From Pempheris klunzingeri (lineage: Eukaryota; Chordata; Actinopteri; Acropomatiformes; Pempheridae): a stretch of 64,000 bases of DNA. Of this stretch, positions 37,060 through 49,600 are shown in pieces; the first letter of the stretch is position 1; each line of letters starts with the position of its first letter. The position numbers were made by a program, and so were the translations under genes. Location of the stretch: positions 3,523,001-3,587,000 of the forward strand of contig NC_092020.1 of assembly GCF_042242105.1 (NCBI RefSeq), in the 5' to 3' direction. A model generated the notes under the pieces. The model was not told the DNA's origin. It worked only from the letters and a program-made list of their open reading frames with translations, and ran no database searches.

Positions 37060-39807
37060 TTTCTCTTTTCATTTTGATATTCGCCCTGGAGAGAGGAGAG
37101 CTGTGCATTATTTTACACTGATATCTGTAATGATCGGTGTGAAAGACTGCAGATGAACTGACAGACAGATATGATTTAATTAGATTCTGAAGAATTAAAT
37201 AAGGACTACTGCTATATCATATTGATATGGAGGGTTTTTTTCTCTGCCCTTAGAGAATTGATCTTGATTTTGAGGAATAAAAACTTCTCACTTCTAATTA
37301 CAGTAGTTTCTTGTGTTGCTTTCTTTTGTCTGACAGCCTCTGTGTTTGTGTTATGGTTATTACCCAGCAGGTGGCAGCATAAACACACTAGTGCCATCTG
37401 TGAGGCCATTGTCATCTCAAAGAGCTTGTCCCTTTATGTTGCTCTTCCCCGTTAGTTTGAACAGGAGTGACAGCGCAGTCTCAGCGGACTTCATAAATGC
37501 ATTATGAATAATTGAGTTTGTGAAGCTAGAGATTGCAGATGGCACTCAAAAGCTGTCATTTGTCTTGACGTCTCAGATTGCTTTTACTCTTTAATGGGAA
37601 CATTACCCATAAAAGCGCAATTTACTGCATCTCGTGGAAGTTGTAAAGATGTTGCTTTTTTCCTCTTTTAAATGGCAGAGGTTACTTTTGGATGATGAGT
37701 GGCTCAGAATGATTGTATATTGCAATAATGTTTCCGGGTCTGAATTAAAGAGTTTTTGAGTTTTATCTTATTTTAGTTTCTTAATTGACTGTAGAATTTA
37801 ATTGACCTTATTTCTATATGTTTTTTAAGCCATAAATAGGACAAATTCTGGCAGTAGCTGAGCTGTTATACACTGCATCTATACACTGTTACTGTTTCAT
37901 ATAATGTATCAGAGTATTATTAGTGTAGCCCATTTAACAGGCTTCCTCTCCTGAGAGTGAAAATGGGGTCAATTGTTTAATGCAAGCTGTGTTTCAGTTG
38001 TGTTTGTCACACTAGTGTCTTCCAACAAGCCTTGATACAATATGAGAAGGGCTGCAATTAGACTACACAACCTTTCTCTTGAGTGTATTATACCAGAATA
38101 ATCAGGCCAGGACAAACTGTAAATTTAATCAGGTAAATTAATGTTAAAGCATTAAGGACACCAAGTATTAACAGTTCTTTAAATATGACACCAATAGTTG
38201 TTTTTTTTTTACAACTACTAAGTTCTATTATATTAAATCAGCCAACAATAAGAATCAAGTCCTGCCATTTGTTAACTTGTTTGCAGTTCCACCCTCCACC
38301 CTGGCCAGAATACCTTCATGTGATGTAGTTTCTGTGATGTGCTTGGCAGTGACCACCTCCGGATTTGGAGTTTATCTACGAGCCGACGTTTGTTCTCCTG
38401 GCTTTAAACCTTATTAATTTGTTAATGTGCATATTAACTGAAGTTCTTCCTTAACGATGAAGTAAACTCACATCAACTCTGTAATTTCAAAGACAAGTGC
38501 AGTGGCTTCACTTTTGCTGCGTGAAGCTCTTTTGAACGAGGCTAATGACACAGCACACCAAATAACACACCCCATTAACAAATTTCAATCAACTGTTTAA
38601 TGTTGTAGATAAGGAATCTTGATGTGTAAATCAAATCAAAATGGGAATAATGCAAAACTTCATTTGCTCGAATGATTTTTTTTTTTTTTTTTTACATTTG
38701 CATATGCTAGTGTTTCAGTAATAATCCCATTTTAGAGAAGATCAAAACAATTTGAAGTAGAAAAAGACGCATAAAACAACCTATTGATAACAGCACCTAA
38801 CAGCAAACAGATTTTGGTCATTTTAATGCTTCAGACTGATGCAAGGCTTCTACGTGTTAGTGTGCTCAGCCTCTTGAGCCCTTGGGAGAGTAGGAGAGCA
38901 CAACTTCTATCCTCTTGGGGCAGCAGAATCCACTGCCTTCTCCTCTGGTCAGTAAATTATTTATGTGATCGTTGACGAGCCTAAAATGTCAGGCAGTCAA
39001 GATTTACTCATCAATCACTTGTTACAAGGGTCAGGAGGCAACCATCGGCGGGCACTTGAACCACTGGAGAGCGTTGTATTGTACATCTAACAGGGACTGT
39101 TCACTACCCCACAACACGTCCTTGTTCAACCACCAGAACATACTGGGCTTTTCCATCCCAACTGGTAAAAGTGCTTCCTCTAACACAAATCTTACTGATA
39201 AGTTGAAAAACATGCAGACTTGGACTGATGACGGTTCTTACAGCAACACTGATTTAAAAATTGCTGTTTTTAATGTGCAACATTAACAAAGATGGGAGGT
39301 GAGGAGGCAGCATTTACCGAGACGCACTGGTGAACATTTAACAGACAGATGCATGATGCAGTCTTAATAACAGTCTGTATCAACACTAGAGGTGTTGAAT
39401 CAAGTTGAGCTCAATGTATTTTCATCTTGGGTGTTTTTTTTTTTTGAGCTCTGAAGTTATTGCTCACCTGAATAAAGTGGAAACAATGAAAATGCGCATG
39501 GGAAAAACAAAACAGAGCGAGTGAAATAACTGTACAAATTGCATCTGATATCTGCACAGACAGTACACTTGGCTTTAGGCATCAAGTACAAACACGTTTG
39601 CACATAGTACAGAAGCTCTGCTCTGGTAGCTGTCCTCAACACTGCACTGTCACATTGTCTCCTTCAAAGAGGTTAACTGAAGACAAAAGGCAAAAGGTCT
39701 TTCAGGCACTCTGCTGTAATAAGAAACCCACGATCCCTGTATGGGGCTTCTTCTAGCTACTGATTATCTCATTTGGATGTAAACTGATTATAATCTTCTT
39801 CATAAGT

Positions 39808-39833
39808 AATATATATATATATATATATATATA
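39808..39833. repeat. (AT)n microsatellite
   Basis: Twelve to thirteen AT units. Confidence 0.9.
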
Positions 39834-40572
39834 CCAATAGGAAAGGCCACAAATGATGGTCTGTTGAAGGAGAAACGCCTCAAATTAATCAAAAGCCTTC
39901 ACTCCAAACACTCATTCATAACTAGCACTGACGGGCCACACTTGGAGTGTGTGGACACTTATGTACAAAGAGAACGTGTCAATGTGCTTTGTTATAGGTC
40001 TTAATTCATATCAGACTTGGTCTGTATGATACAACTCTTCACACTGTCACTTCCTCTCATATAACTTATCTGAAAGGGCTCCAGATTTCTATATACAGGG
40101 CAAAAGGAAGAGCGAGGAAATAAAAGAGGTAACTTGACATTCTTAAAAGTACATTAGAAAGTTAAAATGGCTGATCATGTTAAGTCATCATTCAGTAAAG
40201 TTACTCAGAATGCATCTCAAAAAAAAATTATACAGCTACTGATATAATTTTTGCTACTCCGGTGATTTCACTTGATTGAGGTTATAAAGTGAATCCCCCT
40301 GACATTCTCTTGGTGGCGCACTCTTCCCTCCTCTCACTGACTTATAACTAACCAACAAGGCACACTGTCATCAGTGTGTGTCTGACCATCACCTCCCGAC
40401 CAGACAGATCATTGGTTCAAACAACACAAACGCACATTCGTTTAGACCCATATCACTACACAGCATTACTTCAAAAAAAAATTAAGGAGATTGCAGGGTG
40501 TTGGTATTGTGATAGTTGACATTATTCAAGTACTCTTTGTTTGCAGCTCATAACAATCCTTCACCAGTGGAC

Positions 40573-40594
40573 GGAGAGAGAGAGAGAGAGAGAC
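40573..40594. repeat. (GA)n microsatellite
   Basis: About ten GA units, eleven bases beyond the clint1 stop codon, so within its 3' UTR on the minus strand as (TC)n. Confidence 0.9.
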
Positions 40595-40604
40595 AGGCGC
40601 TCCA

Positions 40605-43600
40605 TCACTTTCCAAAGTTGCCGAAGTCAGCAAAGGCATCGTGTTTGGGCTGTTGGACCATTGCAGGGTTCATGCCCATTCCCATAGCACTGGGCATCCC
40701 CATGGTCATACCTCCCTGTTGCATCCCCATGTTCATGCCCATCCCCATCCCCATCATGCCCTGGGTGGGGGCCATCCCAATCCCCATGCCAGCACCAGGG
40801 TGCATCATAGCATTTACGGGCGGTCTGGCTGTTGTAGGTCCAAGGCTCATACTGGAAAATCCCTGGGAGAGCATGCCGGCAGACATCTGGCTGCCTGGAA
40901 ATGACAGAACAAACTCAATGAATAAAGGTGCCAAATGTTGAAATCACATTTGATTGGTGGGGTGCCTTGAAAGAGAGCCTGTCTACAGTGTCCCCATTCA
41001 AGCCAGATCTACCCTTCCTCTCACCTTGTTGGAGGGTGTTGAGTGTGGGCTGGCTAGGCTTGGGTGGCTGCATGCCTGGGCCCAGGAAGTCCAGACTGAT
41101 GTTAACTGTGTGGTCTGACCAGGTGGAGGGGAGGGACGCTTTGGCTTCGGCACCTTGAAAGGCCACTCCCTGCTGCACCGGCTGGAGGGGCATGAGAGAC
41201 TGTGGTTGTAGAGGTCCCCCCATGTTCTGGAGGGGCTGGAAAAGACAAAGAGTGATGGAATGTTAGGGGAAAGAGCTAATCGGTGCTAAGAATGACAGTA
41301 AAAACAGTGATACGATACAGAAAAGCTCCAACACTAAAATACCTGATGAAAAGATACGGTTCCTTCTCATTATTCAAGATCTAAAATCTGGCACACTTAA
41401 CCTTGATACCGTGAGACGAACCTGCTACTGTCTCTTTCTGAACTAAAGTAAGTAGAGTAAAAGGGAGTGGTGGGCGTCTTCTCGGGGAAACTAAGACTGA
41501 GATTTTTTAGTAGGTCAACAACCTTTCAACATCGAAATATAGTCGACAGGCTTTTGTTGGGTTTTTAATGTTTTTGTTGCTCAAAACTGACTCCTCTCAT
41601 TCTGTGTGTCAGTAACAGGAGGAGTGGGTGGTTAGTGGGCGGTCTCTGGGGGAGTTGAGCATCTGGTGAGGCTGCATGTTAACCCTCTACCATCATGCTT
41701 GTTATCCATCTTTCAACCATACAAGATACATCTTTATCAAATGGGTGTGCTGACTGATGTGGTCAACAAGACTGACAGTAAATGTGTGACTTGTTCTTTT
41801 ATCATACTGGAACATTACTTTTAAGTATAAAATTTCTCTCATCGTTTACGTATATCCTGCTTCATGCATCGGCATAAAAGGATTCAAAGGTTCTTTGAGT
41901 TAAATTATAGCACCCAACAACTGTCTAAATCTTTAACAGTCCTGGTTACAGTTGACTTTCACCATATTAAAAGCAAGATACAGTGTATACAGGGAGGTAG
42001 TCATGTATTTCAAGCTTGTGACCCTAATGATCACTTTTTTTTCAATAACTAATTTTATCAGGTATATTTTCCATCATTGGAGGCACTCTTCATACTCTAC
42101 TAGAGGCTAATGTAAAAAAAGCATTTCACACATACATTTCTATATCGACACACTGAAATTATTAATTTACAGTAGCTGATTGAAATAAATACACACAACA
42201 CCCCTGACATCTTTAAAGTGCTAAACTTCTCGCCATGTGGGACCAAAATTATGCATTTCAGCATCAATATCTGTTTGTATAAATGCACAGGTTTTTAGCA
42301 GGATTTCTGAAATACAACTCAACTGATAAACTATGATATTTTTAAACCATTAAGTGTTCTCATCAAAACTCTATGCTGTATTTTTCAAATAGTATAATTT
42401 ATGCCATACATACTGGTGATGTGTGAAAAAATGCTCTGTCTAACTCTGTATCCATAAACGCTGAAATCAATCAACTACATCATTGTTTCCCTGAGGATAT
42501 TTTGCTTCCACCTGTATCATTTAAGCTCCCCTCATGAGCCTTGTAATGATATGTATATGGATAAATTATTAAAAAACGATGCATGTATGATGCATGTGTT
42601 ATGAGTGCAGTCATGCGTACCTGTGACCTAGACTGGGGCAGGACTGTGGCGCTCATGCTCTGTGTGCTGCTCATGCTAAAGTTGAGGCTCTGTGAGGAGG
42701 TTAGGGACTGAGTTGGCCCCATCAAGTCAAAAAGGTCTGCTGAGGCAGGACCAGAGCTTGGCGCTGAGACTGGGGTGGGGGCTGGACCTGCTGGCATGGC
42801 TCCAAAAAGGTCATTTCCACTGTTGTCAACAGTCTGAGCAGATGATGGTACCTGACCTCCAGGGAAGGCATTCCACTCTCCAAATTCTCCATTGCTGCTA
42901 GAGGCTGGTGCTGCTAATAAGAAAGAGAAAAAAAAAAAAAGACAGTTGCATTATGTTTGCCATCCAAACAATGTTTTTTGTATTGTGAGCCGTGTAAATA
43001 ATTCCAAAATGCTGCAAACAAAAGTCATGCAAGCGAATTTGAACCCGTCATGGCGATTCAGGATAAACAGTTGAGTTTTGAGTGAGGACAGTGTAGCTTT
43101 ATCCAGGGCATTCTCAGTGACCACTGGTGCTACGGTTTAAATTTTCATTGAACTGGCCCTGCTTGTTGTCTCTATCCCTCCTCTCAATCTCTCTCAGCTT
43201 CCTCCACCCCCACCAACGTCTTCCTCTGTCCCTGTCTCCTTGTCATCCATAACAGGAGTTGATGTGTGTCTGTTCTTGTTATGCAGAGCAGGTAGCAGGC
43301 TCCATATGGCCAGGGCTTCCTCCCAGCGTCACTCTGAATATTCTAGCAGCATGGCTGCAACAGTACAGCACACACATGCACACACTAAAACAAAAAACAA
43401 AAAAAAACACACACACACACAAAAAAAACAAATAACAACCAACCAGATACTGTGGAGAGGCCAGCAGAGGCAGCAGGCGAGGAGAAGTCAGCAAATCCAC
43501 TGATCAGGTCTGCATTGAGAAATAGACATAAACATAAATTTTAAACAAGCAAGCTCCAGGTGTCATTCCACCACAGTTAGCATTCCTTCAGTGTCAGAAG

Positions 43601-46600
43601 TGTAGGAGGGAGGGGAGGGGTGGTGGCAGTGGATAGGTGGAGAAGACCAAACATCTGTTCAGCACTCCCGCCCTCTCCATTCACCAGGGACTGCTCCAAA
43701 AACATCTGGTGCACTTAGTTCCTATACATCAACTCCCTCCCTCTGATGTCCCCAAAAATCCGAATCTAGCATCAGCAGCTGGGCACTGTCACTGCGGAGT
43801 CTAGTCCTGCAGTCACTGTGGAGTTTCCCGTTTTGTACAGCGTTGTCGTGCTGAACAAAAGGGTTATTCCTGGACTTACTGGTGTTGAGCCTGTTTTCTA
43901 AGAATATACAACATGTAAATAAAACATATGTGGGGCTATTGGAAGGCATACTTTTCTTTTTGGGGCAGAAAGTAGTTGTTTCCCTAAGGTGCTGGGTTAT
44001 GTTAACATGCCTTTGATTGATTTATATGCCTAAACCCCAGAAATGCAGCTGATAACAATCTTTTCAGCTAACTCCCAGTAAGACAGTGAACAACTGTATT
44101 TCATAAAATGTGTTTCTTGAAGTATACCCTTGGCGGCAGGCTGGCTTGGTGTTGTGTCCACCATTAACAGGTCAGCCAGGTTGGTACTGGAGGGCTGAGG
44201 AGCTGCTGGCTGGGGCTGGAATAAAGAACATTTCCATAAAGATCAAGACATAACGCATACATAACTATCAGCATATCAGTTAAGTCTTATCTTATGTCTA
44301 GTCTTATCTTGCTACCTCCTTGGTGGTGGTGCTTGGGCTCTTGTCTCCTGTGTAGAGAGCTGCAGCCCCCAAGTCCACTTTCCTCGATGGGACTCCTCTC
44401 TTCCGTGTTGCTGTAGTCTCTGTTGCTTGAACTATGTGTACACTCTTGGTAGTAACAGTCTCCTCGTCATCTTTAAATTCTTTTCCCGACTGGCCATTGT
44501 GAGATGAGCGGCTCCGGTCTTCCTCGTTGTCACTATGGCGACAATATCAGCTCAGGTAAGACAACCAGTTGTGTGATGATGCAGATAAGAAGAAACAAAA
44601 AAAACCCAAAAGATGTTATCTTCTGTATGCACCCAAGTAAATCTGTTAATTTGTACTTTTTCCCCTCTTTGCATCTATTGATGACCTGATCAGTCACTTT
44701 GGACCATTTCATCCACAGGTACAGTAGATCAATAATATATTTGAAGGGTTCGACTTATGGATTTCAAAATGCATTCTGTGTTTGTCTAATGTGATCATAA
44801 TTAAGAATGAAGGCCTATTTACTATTGTGTTTTAAGAGGGAAACCAAGGTTCATTTTTCTATTTTGACTTTTGGTGGAGGGGGCTTCCCTTTATGAGACT
44901 GTGGTGGCATCTGTGGTCTCTTATGAAGTGGTGTGTTGGGGAGGGGGTTGTTTTGAGCGGGACAAGAACAGGCTCAACAGACTGATAAAAAGAGCCAGCT
45001 CAGTCTGCGGCTGCCCCCTGGACTCCATAGAGGTGGTGGGAGAGAGGAGGATTTTGGGATCTTATCTTGTGTTCATATTTAGATGTATGCATATGTCATA
45101 TGCTTTGTGCCTTTCAACGTGGCATAAATATATACTATGATGACTTGTCTGTCTCCAACCTAAATCGATCTGGTGAGTCATCTCTGTCCTTCTTCCTAAA
45201 TCTGTTTATGGTGTCATCAATGGTGCTGCCGATTTTGTCGCTGATCTCCCCCAACTTCTCGCTGAAGGGGAATTGCCCTTTATTCCTGTCCCAGTCATCG
45301 TCCCACTTTGTCCGACTGTCGCTGGAGTCGTACCTGTCCCCCGCTAGAGGGAAGGAATTCAAGGAGGTGGAAAAGGAGACAGAAGCAAGAAAACGAGCAC
45401 ATGAATTTAAATGAATTAAAACAGAGAAACAGTCTGTTTGTAGTACTCCCACATTTGAGGACTTACAGTAACTTCGGTATCCCATACTGTCTGAGGATAC
45501 CCCAATGTATTTGTCTTTGTTCTTCTTTGCCTTTTTCCGTTCTTCCCTAAGCCTGTCATCATCCTGGACAAAGTCCACTAACTCCTTCACCTTCTGACGC
45601 ACATTCACACCTTGATCCTTCCCATTCTCATCTAGAGACAGAGATGTGGAAACACAGAAACACAGACATGGATATAATCAATGAATTAGCAACTTCACTT
45701 TTTGTTAACTTTACTATGTGTTGAAACCACTCAACCAGGCAGAAAATATGAACATCTCCATACTGGGAATGTTGAATGTTCTTGTTTGTAAACTGCACCT
45801 TAAATAAAACACATGGTTAGGAAGATTGAAAGCAGCTTTGGGGCAGTGCGTGTGTGGTTTAATGGTTTGTTGACTAAGCAGTGCTTAGGCCCTTCATCCA
45901 TTCATTACAGCTCACACTGAAGCTATTGTTATTAAACACTAAACACTACAATGCTGAGATGTAGAAAAAAGTGTTTTTTGTTCAGGATGTTTGTTTTGGT
46001 ACTACTCCTCTGACAAGCAGGAAAAAAAGATGGCAGGAAAAGGGGAAAAGATAAAGAGAGAAGCACCCAGACTGATATCTTACCTACAAAGTGGTAGCTT
46101 TCTAATGATCTCAGGTCATACAGATGCTCTCTGGCACTGGTGACAACCCTCTCTGATCCATTCCTGATTAGATGGGCCAACAGCAGCTGGGACTAAGACA
46201 CAGACACACAACAGTAGTTAAAGCAAAAAGTGCTTCAGGTTTGCTTCTAAAATTCTGAATTTTGTTGGAGTCAGTCTGACCCCTGTTCACGTAATGTCCC
46301 CTGCCTGTAAGTAATGAGCAGAACATGTGAAGCTACAGTTAAATCATGGCTCATTTTAAAGGGGTTCCAGCTTCAGTCGGGTAAATACTGAAGCCATGTT
46401 AGTTAGGGTTGGGTCTGGTCCAAAATTTTATATCAAATCCACGCTGTACTTAGAGCTTAGGCCTTATAGCATTGTATCATAACTAGACATGCGTGTTTGT
46501 AGGACGCTGCAACAGTACTGTGGCAGACCTTGTAGACTCTCCTCCAGTTCTTCTTGTTATCCCTCAGCATGCGGGCCCACAGCATGTTCATCACCTCTGG

Positions 46601-49600
46601 GAACTGCTCGTACATGAAGGTGGCTCTGGTTACAGAAACATTCACAGAAGAAAGAGAAAGAGAGATATTGTCATTTTCCAGCCAACAGATTTAATTTGCA
46701 ATGCATGACAGTCAAAAGTTGGACTGGTTAGTCCTTTTACAGCCTTTGACCAAAGACTCCTTTGTACTACAAAGCCCCAGGAACTAAACTAGGGAAGTAT
46801 TTCAGGAACCACAGGTTCCTTCAGGACATAATTGTTTGTGTGTCCAGTCCACAGCCCCCCAAAAACTGCATCATGCCAACAAAAAAAAAATCAAAAAGTG
46901 ACATCCATTAATAATTCACTTTGCATGCGACAAAACAACTGTAAATCTTGAGGAGGGTCAGGTTGTTGTCTTGTTTGTAATTTACTGTTGTATTAGTTTT
47001 ATTGTAATTCATTTAGGAAAAGACACTTGCAGTGATGGAAAAGGTCAGATATTATTTCAGAAGTAGCAAGAATCTTCTCTGCGTTTTGTCTGGTTCCTTT
47101 TCTGTTTCAGTATGTAACCAAAAAAAACATCTTTGCTCTAGCAATGATACTATAAGCAGTAGCTGCAGCAGTTTGAATGCTGTACAGATGTAGCAGTTGT
47201 GAAGCTTGTGTTCTGTACTGCCAAGAGTCGTACAGTGGTTTCTGGTTGGCAGAAAAATACTAAACGGGGAGTTTGGGGGCAGGGCCAAAGAGCCAAAACT
47301 TAAAATAGGTTCCTGTGGCTGAGATGGAGGTAAATTTCCTAAAGCTGAAAAAGGCTTTAGGATAAGCTTTTGGCGGTTTGGTTTTATTTACAAATAGCCT
47401 TGGTGCTTTTCAACAAAACATGTAGTAAAACACTGCATTGTTGCTCTTACCTAGAAATTTCACTCATCAGCTGTCCTGATGGCCCCCAGGCGTCGTCATT
47501 GGTGGCTTCTCTGACTTTAGACTCCACCTCTGAATAGTTCATCACCACGTTGGTTCTATACAGTAGGATAAAAAATAAAAACAAACATCTTTACACTAAT
47601 CATGCCTATGTGAAGTATCCTACATGGCATGGGCAGGGATTAAAGCAAAAAGTCTGAAAAGTTGTTAAGGAGTACAATATATTGAATTACATATAATATA
47701 AATTAAAACTGCTGTATGTCTGAAATCAGGCATGGTGCCAAAGAACTTCTATGCATTTGACATTTTATTTTAAAATATGAGGCCTACATTGAGACCAACA
47801 ACATGGATGATAATAGATGAAAGGCACTCTTGTTACAGCCACGCCCAAACACTTTTAGAGCCTAAAAAGGATCATGGGACAATAGAGACTGCTTGTGTGT
47901 GCGCTCTGAATCCAACCACTAGTCATAGCTAGAAACAAGGGACTAGCAAATGCAAATCTGCATTCAATATAAACTGTAAATGAGAACTAACATGGCACTG
48001 AGTGAGACACAGCTGTGCTCACTGTGGGTGAGCTCTTGCTTGTTGACATTAAACTAAATAGAAAAGAAAAATGAAAAGAGTTCAAATGGGAGGAAAGTGA
48101 CACTACAAATAGTGGCTCTCTAATAAGCACAGGTTAATAGATTTTCTAACTAATTCAGTTTCTATATTTCATAAGGGTGTGCCAAAAACCAGCAGAATGA
48201 GCAGCTATGCATGTTCTGTTTACTCAACAAGGTTGGCAGGTTTGACAGCTTGTGGACATATTCAAAATTGTAACGATTACACAACAAACTAAAGCAAACC
48301 AAGCATTAGCAAAAACCCACTGCAGTTTCTGTTGGTTGGTGTACAATGCGTCCTCATTTACACTGTCACAAGCAGCACTTATTTATTTATTTATATATTC
48401 AGCAATGACTGGATAAACTGGTTATCTGGATAATTCCTGCAATGTTTGCAGCACAGGGAGCAGAGTACAAACTTGCATTGCTCTCAAAGTATGTCTATCA
48501 TACAGCCAAACTGTTTTAATTTTTTGTCTATCAGCTTGAATAAAAACAGTTTGTTACAGGACCACAGAAGTATAATCTATAATCAAAAAGGCATCTTATT
48601 CCAGATAGTCAAGTGAGCCTTGTCACAGTTTCAGGCAAAACATGGTGAGGCCAAACATTTGAACCCTGCACCTCCTCCCTCCCTCACCACCGCCACATCA
48701 GCAATAAATGTACAGGGCCTGAAAGAGCAGCATTGATTTAATGGGTGGAGATACACCCTCTCTGTGGTTCTGGAGAAGGGCTGTGTTTCTACTGCAGCTG
48801 TAGGGATTGGTTACCAGTCTGACAACACACTCTTTTCTTAAATCTAGTCTATGCCAACAAAATTATTTGAAAATGACCATGCCAGGTGGATTTCACAGCT
48901 GATTAATATCAGACCCCGAGTTGGCTAAGTTACCTGGCTTACAGTAATTTTCTATGCTGAGAGATCCTAGACAGACATCAAGCCATATCCTGTATCGAGC
49001 TGAATTCAGGCAATTCAGTTCTGGACAAGATTTCATGCGTGTAAAGGGAAGTGATCGCCATATGTTTTGGTTCAGGTTTCATTTAGTTCTTTCTGATTAC
49101 TTTGTATGCTATGTTGCTCACCGCATGCATCATGAGTCTCTCTAGCTCGGTTAGTGACATTGCACAACAAAGCTTCATGTTTGCATGAATGACAGGCAAA
49201 ACACAAGAGGATACGGCGTAGTGATGCAACACCTTATCTCTTCACAGTGTTGGCCCTGTCCTAGATATCGGCTAGATAAAACGGAAGTTGTGATACTTTC
49301 TCACAGTGACACACTATCATGCAGATTTCCTGCTGTAGTGCTGCATCTGTCAGAAAACCTCACTTTACTTTACTCATGAACACAATTGTATTTTAAACCA
49401 TATATAAAATATGTTGCTTTCATTCATTGCAATACCCATTTGAAACAGGATAAAACAACTGCTCACATCCATCCTGCCTCAGCAAAAAAAATTTGCATAA
49501 TCCTACGACAGGAAACGTTGCATTATGCCACACCACTGGCTTGGAGTCACTTAATGAAGATCGCTTCAAGTTGTGTTAATATAAAACGGGACAATTTCTT

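Larger units (their letters stand above)
37060..40604. other. convergent spacer between lsm11 and clint1 (3' UTRs included)
   Basis: lsm11 and clint1 point towards each other here. The lsm11 3' UTR probably ends soon after AATAAA at 37276-37281. The clint1 3' UTR occupies an undefined part below 40604. Also present: a T18-19 run near 38673-38692, an (AT)n run at 39808-39833 and a (GA)n run at 40573-40594. No coding exon recognised. Confidence 0.6.

Noticed and set aside
40516-40941. Plus-strand Pro/Ile/Met-rich ORF
   Set aside because: Antisense shadow of the Met/Gly-rich last exon of clint1.
46735-47400. Possible further MITE in clint1 intron 2 (CAGGAACTAAA / GGAACCACAGGTTCC words)
   Set aside because: Some words look familiar from fish repeats, but I could not find matching inverted termini or a second copy in the window.
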